From the NCBI GenBank assembly GCA_020726505.1, contig JAHLEZ010000013.1, forward strand, positions 310,001 through 374,000: 64,000 nt of DNA, written 5' to 3'. A program made the position numbers and the translations under genes. This DNA is from Leptodontidium sp. MPI-SDFR-AT-0119. Taxonomy: Eukaryota; Ascomycota; Leotiomycetes; Helotiales; Leptodontidiaceae. The notes under the pieces were generated by a model. It made no database searches. It saw only the letters and a list, made by a program, of their open reading frames with translations, and was not told the origin of the DNA. The first letter of the stretch is position 1; each line of letters starts with the position of its first letter. Positions 57,385-64,000 of this stretch are shown here, piece by piece.

Positions 57385-58466
57385 TTACTGAGCCTCAAGC
57401 ATATTTTTCTCCTCCCCATCTCCATCATCCCTCATAATTGCCAGCGCGCCGTCCAAAATCCCAATCTCCCTATCAATATTCTCAAGATCCGCCTGGTGGT
57501 CCTCTATCAGCTCACCTCTCAACACCCTAAGGACTTTCAGCTTCCTGCCTAAACAGCCATCTCCTCCCGATTGCCCTACTTCCGAAACACCACTTTCAAC
57601 CAGCTCACTTTGAGTATTCTCGTCTGTCGGGTTGAGAAGGTTGTCAGGGAGTAATTTGGAAAATGCATTGGGATGGCAGCGTCTCTTGTGAGCCAACAGA
57701 TTCCATTTTCGGGCAAAGCCTTTCCGACTTCCATTACAGGTTGGGAATGGGCAATAATGCATCTTGGATCCGTGTTTTTCTCGCAAATGACGATTCAAGC
57801 AGGCTTGGTCGCTGAACCTGCGATTTTTGCATTCAGCGTTCATACAGGCAAATATTTGGCGGTTGCGATGATTGCACCTGTTGTTGGTAGGTGTTGAGAG
57901 GGGGGGTGTCCTGATTCAGGCTTGGGCTCCTGATGTTCAATAAATCTCTCTGTGCCTTGCTGTTCTGGGCTTGGGGTAGAGTTTCACTATCCATAGTTAT
58001 ATCAAGAAGTCCATTTTCGTTCATTGAATTGCAATTTCGAATGGTGGTAGTTGAGGACGATGGAAAGAGGACTATCGGTGTATGGTCGTGTATCAATGTT
58101 GAAGACTGATCACTTGATTGTTGGTAAAGTTCCTGGAAGGAGCCCAAGGTCGGCCAGTAGGCTAAATCCGACAAGTGATTTGTATCAAGTTGGACATTGT
58201 AATCAGCTACCAGTCTGTAAGTACAGGTAGGGTAGATCAGCGCAGGCGACCTTACCGGGATACAGACTAGGATCGTGAGAATCCGTGTGGAAGTCTGGGA
58301 ATACTGGGATTGAGCTGAAATCATTGTTCGCCGCATTTTGTTCTAAGATATACAAGTCCTCGATCTCATTAGGGACTACCAAGTCAGTATGGTTGGCGAT
58401 GATGAGTGGTAACCACTGGTACATACATAAATTATCCCCGTGATTGCCGCTGAGTTCTGTTGGCAT
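57385..58466 (-). CDS. C2H2 zinc-finger protein, probable frameshift at a C7 run
   Basis: Exon 1 is 58466-58256 (MPTELSGNHGDNL); a 49-bp intron ends at 58207, and the next exon runs from 58206. The frame continues with QLDTNHLSDLAYWPTLGSFQ and stays open to 57833. The zinc-finger part is in another frame: FACMNAECKNRRFSDQACLN with RHLREKH, then CPFPTCNGSRKGFARKWNLL with HKRRCH (two C2H2 units), and a coiled acidic tail to the stop at 57385. Both frames are open around a seven-base C run at about 57901-57907 (plus-strand G7). With six bases the sequence becomes one continuous protein joining PL to STPTNN. Either the assembly has one base too many or the gene is broken. It is likely a DNA-binding regulator. 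Confidence 0.72.
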
Positions 58467-58478
58467 TTTGTCAGTGCT

Positions 58479-59398
58479 CTAACTTGCCATAGTCATGAAG
58501 AGCGACGGCGAGCTTACCTCACTTATTGGATGATTCGGGAAATCACGATTTATACGCAATTTTTTGGCAGCATGAGTCTCATGGGGAGTGAAACTCGGAC
58601 CTGGAGACTGTCTCGAGTTATACCATTCACATACTCGGTGATTTTGGCATGATTGACCAATCCTGTCATCCAGCCTCACTAGCCCAACTTCTGAGGCATG
58701 GATAGGCCCACGCCACACAAACACAGGCGAATCAGTGACGCACACCCAACTTTTGAGGTTGGGCACCCGGACAACATTCAATATTGCGATGCAGATAAAT
58801 TTGTTACCCGCTTCTTCCTGTGAAGCTTTTTGTGAGTGAGCCTTGGTGGCGCGAGGCACAGTATCAAAAGAAAATATCGAGCCCCAGCTTGGTGACATAA
58901 AGAATCTACGAGAGTTCTCATCCTCGATTTGCAAGGCGGGAACTTCTCCTCTGCATATTCCTGCTTTATCAGGTGTATGCAGTGAATTTCTTGAACCGAA
59001 TTGTATGACAAGCACAAACGCAAACGATTAGTCAATTACCGCGAAGCACGTCTCCCAACCCCAACAATCGCGGCATGAAAGTATACGAGTTTCGTTAAAT
59101 CAAAGGACACTGCAACTGCCTAAGGGTTTACATAAGGTGGTGATAGGACCAAGTCCGAGTCTCTTTCAAATGTCATGTTGCTTTCGCTAAGTTGTGAAGT
59201 GCGGGCAAATGTCAACAAACAGCACCGCGTGAGCTCTTTTCGTACAGCCAAACAGTTCAAACCGAGGGGGAATTGAAGACAGATATATAACGCACTCAGA
59301 TCCAGGGCCATCTGGTTGACTTTATCCAAGGACCATTTCGCGGAGTTTCTTCCTTCTTGAGGTATACGCCGTCCTGATGGACTCGGCATTGCTCGCAA
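58479..59398 (-). pseudogene. Possible decayed gene (HET-like?) in two frames
   Basis: Two minus-strand frames follow each other: 59398-59120 (SGRRIPQEGRNSAKWSLDKV) and 59015-58479, which includes FFMSPSWGSIFSFDTVP. The order Trp-Asp-Lys and later a PSWGS motif recalls the end of HET-domain proteins (APSWSWAS), but no HET core is present and there is no splice linking them. The 178-codon frame 59015-58479 could also be a small independent gene. Weak evidence. Confidence 0.3.
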
Positions 59399-60598
59399 AC
59401 AGGTTGAAGCTGCAATACATCAAGTCGCTCTAATTGTATAAGAATTGTTGTTTGATACTATCAGTGTATCTCAGCATTTCTTCTAATACGAGTTCCTTCG
59501 GGTGCGCAGGCCAACCTCTCTGCAGAAACTAGGTAAGGTATGTGGAAGCCGCTCTTAGCTCTCTGATGAAACTAAGTTCAGAATAGCAGTGCTCTACACG
59601 ATGGGTTTCTGTCCAGTCTGCCCCACCATGGCAATTATGGGCTGCTCTCAAATATGCATTCTGGTAGAACCTATGACTTCCTCATAGTTCGAGTTTGCTC
59701 TGACAATCAGAGATAGGCGGTCCAATTGATGTCCTACAAAGTGCAGATCGTGTAATTTAGACTTGGAAATCGTACGATAGAGTGAGAGTACGAATTGATC
59801 TGATAATACCCTTCATCTGGTCCTTAATGCAACGCAATAGGGAACAATTATTGAGGTAGTAACATCTCAAAAGCGATACATGTGCGATGTCAAAGCAGGT
59901 TTGAATGGCTGGCCGATTCTCTGACAGTACTTGGGTTGTGTCCTGCCGCTGTCATGAGATTCTTCCCACCAAGAACAATCATATTTCCAAAATCCCAATA
60001 CTGGTCTTCAATTACCGAAGCGCAAGTACAACAAAAAACAAAAAGGCATCTCACCATAAAACAGGTAAAAACACAAATAAAGAATGTCAGCGATGAGCCT
60101 CGGCATCTGAAAGCCAGATGCCGTTCTAGTTAGTCCTGCCCCTGGACGCTGCTGACAAATCCTCTCTGATTCCAAACCCAAGTGAATCTAGAGCCTCGAC
60201 GCGCGAACTTTTTGGCGGGGCTTCACGACCTAGAAACACCTGCGTTAGAAATCAACACCACACTTACTTGCCTATCAACGAGAATCTTCGTCCCACACTG
60301 CACCGCAGCACACCGCAGCACGCCGTACAACAACCAGTGCAACTCCTCACTCTTCCCGATATTCTCCCTCCTTCCACCTACAAATACCGCGATACGCCTC
60401 CGTCCTTTGACCTGAGAAAGATTCCCCCACGGTAGTCGAGAATAATCGGTCAAGCTGTTTTCCTCGGCCTTTGTTAGACGGACTCTACGAGCAGGCGTTT
60501 CTGGATTTTCTATTGCTGCAGCAGCGAGCGTACAGCAGAAGCCGGTGAAGCAGACGAATAATAGTGCGAGTCTCCTGTTTAGGAGCGCTGAGAGAAAG
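59399..60598. other. Intergenic, promoter side of thioredoxin reductase
   Basis: No supported gene. A minus-strand frame at 60223-60609 (128 codons) is antisense to the promoter and first exon of thioredoxin reductase and is not favoured. Confidence 0.4.
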
Positions 60599-61947
60599 AT
60601 GCATAGCAAGGTTGTCAGTGAGTACCCCGCGCTGGAATGGGAAGACGGAGGGGTGAAGATTTTGGCCCCTACAAAGAATTGAGGGTCCCATGGTAGTTCA
60701 ACCGCGTTGAATGTCGTGTGCGAACCTCATGTCTTTGATATGGAGTCCTAGATACTCTGCGACATTGAAGTGAAGACAGAAAAGATACAATAGCTAATAC
60801 GTATGAAATAGTCATTGGCTCTGGCCCAGCAGCGCATACAGCAGCTGTTTACCTCGCCCGAGCAGAGTTAAAGCGTGCGTCCCCTGTCCCTCGATGATTC
60901 TACAGGTGCTAACATACCCTAGCCGTCCTCTACGAAGGATTCCTCGCAAACGGCATCGCAGCAGGCGGACAATTGACAACCACAACCGATGTAGAGAACT
61001 ACCCGGGATTCCCAAATGGAATCGGAGGCGCCGAGTTGATGGATGCCATGCGTGCACAATCCGAGAAGTTCGGCACGCAGATCATCACCGAGACCGTTGC
61101 GAAAGTAGACCTCTCGCAGCGCCCATTCAAGTACTGGAACGAGTACGCTGAGGACAAGGAGCCGAATACCGCTGATGCTATCATCATTGCTACTGGCGCT
61201 TCGGCGCGGAGACTAGGTCTTCCCGGAGAGGAGACATACTGGCAGAATGGAATCTCAGCTTGTGCGGTCTGTGACGGTGCGGTGCCGATCTTCAGGAACA
61301 AACCGTTGGTTGTTATTGGTGGTGGAGATTCCGCGGCTGAAGAGGCTATGTTCCTGACGAAGTACGGATCGCACGTTACGGTGCTGGTTAGGAAGGATTT
61401 CTTAAGGGCGTCGAAGACGATGGCGAATAGATTACTGGCCAACAAGAAGGTTACGGTGCGTTTCAACAGCGAGGGTGCGGAGATCAAGGGTGATGATCGC
61501 GGTTTGATGAGCCATATGGTCATCAAGGACTCAAAGACCGGAAAGCAAGAGACGATCGAGGCGAATGGACTGTTCTACGCCGTGGGTCACGATCCTGCTA
61601 CCGCGCTTTTCAAGGGCCAGGTCAGTACCGACGAGGAGGGTTATATTGTGACGAAGCCCGGAACGAGTTATACCAACATCGAGGGTGTGTTCGCTGCTGG
61701 TGATGTTCAGGATAAGAGATACAGACAAGCTATCACTAGTGCTGGTATGTTCCTTTCCCCTCCCTTGCCCGTGAAATTCAAAATAGACTAAGCTAACACA
61801 CATACTCCAGGATCTGGATGTATAGCCGCTCTCGAAGCCGAGAAGTTCCTTGCCGAGCAAGAAGACGCCAACCCCTTAGAATCCGAGACAGCTGAGAAGG
61901 GCAACAGCGTCGTCGTTCCGGAATACAGAAACAACCCTCTTCTATAG
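60599..61947 (+). CDS. TRR1: Thioredoxin reductase (NADPH), low-molecular-weight type
   Basis: The enzyme transfers electrons from NADPH through FAD and a redox Cys pair to thioredoxin. Exons are 60599-60617 (only 19 bp: ATG CAT AGC AAG GTT GTC A), 60812-60874, 60923-61744 and 61811-61947. This yields [20 protein letters not shown], the exact expected N-terminus. Motifs: GSGPAAHTA (FAD), [35 protein letters not shown], the redox site CAVCDG (usual CATCDG), [12 protein letters not shown] (NADPH), [10 protein letters not shown], and [21 protein letters not shown] with [11 protein letters not shown]. The C-terminal extension (to EYRNNPLL) is usual in fungi. All functional residues are intact. 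The first intron is long (194 bp). The gene is essential or near-essential in fungi. Confidence 0.95.
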
Positions 61948-63579
61948 ATATGCAGTCTTGGTTTCTAGTGAAGACTTTGCCTTTGCATTTGCTATTTTTT
62001 GTTCTTGCGTGTCGTTGATGGGAAGGATGCATGGTGGGATATAGAGGGGAAACCCCAGACTCAGATGCGATAGATATGATCTGCAGGCAAGTGGCCATCG
62101 CATTTTCAGAGAATAGAAAAGAATACAATTCTTCAATCATAGAGATTTTAGCGCGAGCCGCGACTCTGTGAAGATCTTCTGTTGATCTTATGCTCATGTT
62201 TACAAGCACCGTAAGTAGTAGGCAATGATAGGTATTCATTCATTAATCAAACAACTACAAACCCTCACAAGTCAAGACCCATCTGCCTTGCCGTCAACAC
62301 CCTACACATAGTAAAATCTTACACTATCGTAATTTCAACTTCACAATATCCATAATATTCTCTTCTCTACCCATCCACCCACTTACAATTTTCATCCACT
62401 CAGCCAGCAAGCCTCCCTCCCCTCCTTACATCCCCATCCCATCCCCAACTCAAATCCACAATTCCTCCTCATTTCTTCCTCCCTCCCAATCTACTATACT
62501 ACACTACACTACAATACACTGTACCACACGACCACATCCACAAACCATACCCCCTAATACAACAGCAACCATCCCAAAGTACAAGCAGAACACAAGCACA
62601 CATCAATCCATCCATCCATCCACAGCGCAGCGCAGCGTGTATAATATTCCAATCTCACAACCCCACGACATAATCCTCTCCTCCTCACTTCATCCAACCC
62701 CAAAGGGAAATCCCGAATTCAAAGAAGAGAGAGAGCGCCACATACAAACACTACCCCATTTCATCAACCCCCCCCCCCCCCCCCCCCCCCCACCCCACCC
62801 ACTCAATATATAAGAGAAAAGAACCCACCAAGTCACAGACCCACCTCCTCCATCCATCCATCCATCTACCCACCCTCCCAATCCAAATCCAAAAATTCAA
62901 CACAATGAATACCCAGCCTTATGAATAGACTGCTATGCTGTAAGGAATATGTATACCACAGCCACTGTCAGAGCCAGATCATCAACCAGTCAGTCAACTG
63001 CATAGAGAAGATTTCGGTACGAATGGATCTAACTCGTAGCCCGTTGATGGTGGTGTTGTGCTATGCTGAGCTTTGTTGCATTGGCTGTTGAGTGAACATC
63101 CCGATCAACACGATACGTGATGTATAGTGGCCTATAATCAGCCTCCATAGACCTAATCCTTATTTGTAAGTATGAATTTCCAAGGGAATTAAGTCCTGAG
63201 AAAAGGGGAACGGAGTTAACACGAGTATTAAAAGAGTTAAAAAATGGAACACAGTTCAATACATATCACGAAGTATAATAAGACCAGTAGTTGTGTCGAC
63301 AACAATGAGACTTTTATTAGGTATTAACGGTGAGTTTTTGCCCTAGTGGCAGATTGCGAGAAAAAAGACAAGTTCCTGGGTATAGGGTATCAATACGCAG
63401 CAGAAATGCAACGCAGCAGACTAAAGACAAACAAGACGACACAATAATGCAAAATGAGAGTGGTATCAATCAAACAATCAATCTTGGGGTATTTCAAGGA
63501 GATCCGTTTCCCGACGATAATGAATTCGTTCATCAGTGAGAAATGACGCGATTTCGGACAATGTGTGGTTGGTTGGCGC
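61948..63579. other. Intergenic, rich in simple repeats
   Basis: The thioredoxin reductase 3' end is followed by a pyrimidine-rich region, 62330-62900, with CCATCCAT repeats (62600-62625, 62850-62870), ACTACACTACACTACAATACAC near 62500, and a C24 homopolymer at 62768-62791. No gene seen. The 3' end of the last minus-strand gene is at 63580. Confidence 0.5.
62768..62791. repeat. C24 homopolymer tract
   Basis: Twenty-four consecutive C follow TCATCAA, then ACCCCACCC. Such tracts are length-unstable in sequencing, and can form i-motif/G-quadruplex structures on the opposite strand. The length as given may not be exact. Confidence 0.9.
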
Positions 63580-64000
63580 TTATGCGGAAGCAGAAACCTG
63601 GGGGGTCGATTGAGGAACAACTGGGGCTGGCTCAGAAACGACTGGGGCTTCGGAGGTAGCTGGCTCGGCCTCCTCGCTGGCAGCTGGCTTCTCGGCCTTT
63701 GGGGATGCCTTGCCCTTGACGGTAGCACGGAGCTTGGCGAATGGGGACTTTGGCTTCTCGGTCTCCTCGTCGCTGGTGGTGGCCTTCTCCTTCTTGCTCA
63801 ACCATGGCAGGGAGCTCTTGCGCTTGTCGCTCTTGACAACAGGTGTCTCAGCGGCCTTGGTCTCTCCGTTGGTAGCGGGGACCTCGGTGGTCTCAGCTGG
63901 GACAGTGGCTGGAGAGGCAACTGAAGTAGCCAAAGGCTCGCTCTCCTCGACAGCTGGGATGACTGGGGCATTCTCGCTCACTGGCTCAGTCTCCTTGGCT
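63580..64000 (-). CDS. C-terminal part of an Ala/Pro/Glu-rich protein, 5' part outside window
   Basis: The frame enters from the right edge (64000) and stops at 63580, 140 codons visible. Composition is dominated by Ala, Pro, Glu, Ser, Val and Lys: SEPLATSVASPATVPAETTE, KSDKRKSSLPWLSKKEKATT, SPFAKLRATVKGKASPKAEK, and the ending SASA. The Lys/Ser-rich LPWLSKKEK and PFAKLRATVKGK blocks look like conserved short motifs of a low-complexity tail; fungal PH-domain proteins can have such ends, but I cannot confirm this. Strong C/G third-position use suggests high expression. Start and domain structure lie outside the window. Confidence 0.7.
   Translation of the reverse strand, partial: AKETEPVSENAPVIPAVEESEPLATSVASPATVPAETTEVPATNGETKAAETPVVKSDKRKSSLPWLSKKEKATTSDEETEKPKSPFAKLRATVKGKASPKAEKPAASEEAEPATSEAPVVSEPAPVVPQSTPQVSASA

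Noticed and set aside
60223..60609. 128-codon minus-strand frame with a hydrophobic start
   Set aside because: It overlaps antisense the first exon and promoter of thioredoxin reductase, whose exon 1 is supported by an exact N-terminus. No domain is visible.
63565..63924. 119-codon plus-strand frame rich in Gly, Leu and Trp
   Set aside because: It is the mirror of the low-complexity Ala/Pro/Glu-rich gene on the minus strand. Composition follows from the antisense of that gene.
1..64000. CRISPR arrays, bacterial operons, tRNA and rRNA genes
   Set aside because: No regularly spaced repeats were found, and genes have spliceosomal introns. No T-loop plus acceptor pairing convincing enough for a tRNA was seen by eye.

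Overview
The window is nuclear DNA of a filamentous ascomycete (Pezizomycotina). Genes carry many short GT-AG introns of about 40-100 bp and sit on both strands without operons. The gene content is typical of the group: a HET-domain protein, a GtaA-type glutaminase, a multi-intron P450, and cell-wall glycoside hydrolases. AT-rich islands hold transposons whose coding frames are broken mainly by TAG/TAA where the family has CAG/CAA, which is the signature of repeat-induced point mutation (RIP). A leotiomycete (Helotiales) would fit, but nothing here fixes the genus.

Layout. 1-3.4 kb: no confident gene, only a possible decayed minus-strand gene. 3.38-8.34 kb: a Mutator-like (MULE) element with perfect 49-bp terminal inverted repeats and an 8-bp target duplication; its transposase is interrupted by a nested pogo/Tc1-type element. 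9.3-12.5 kb: a FAH-family hydrolase with a 3' frameshift and an extradiol dioxygenase. 12.5-15.1 kb: a second pogo transposase, split at a TA dinucleotide by a 783-bp MITE-like element. 15.3-18.7 kb: a HET-TPR gene running directly into a degenerate 6-phosphofructo-2-kinase/fructose-2,6-bisphosphatase. 18.7-19.9 kb: an AT-rich relic and a gene fragment.

20-30 kb is a carbohydrate/secretory block: a sugar transporter and a GH5 exo-beta-1,3-glucanase read divergently, followed by a secreted glutaminase A-like protein and a GH64 beta-1,3-glucanase. 30-38.3 kb holds a Wss1-type DNA-protein-crosslink protease, a gluzincin-like protein lacking a zinc ligand, a DUF1776 membrane protein, and the mRNA 3'-end processing factor Yth1. 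About 3.5 kb without a gene precedes a GH18 chitinase (41.8 kb). Next come an isocitrate lyase/PEP-mutase family enzyme with a GC-AG intron, a seven-exon P450, a large unknown membrane protein, VPS53 (GARP tethering complex), a J-like protein without HPD, a C2H2 zinc-finger protein with a probable homopolymer frameshift, thioredoxin reductase, and the 3' end of an Ala/Pro/Glu-rich protein that leaves the window.

How it fits together: the GC-balanced blocks carry conserved housekeeping genes (Yth1, VPS53, TrxR, Wss1) mixed with cell-wall and carbon-use enzymes. The first 20 kb is a transposon-rich accessory compartment in which most coding sequences are broken or rearranged. The most unusual locus is the HET-TPR/PFK-2 junction at about 17.1-17.2 kb. 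Exon boundaries were placed by hand from splice consensus and reading-frame continuity. Function calls rest on recognised motifs, not on database searches.
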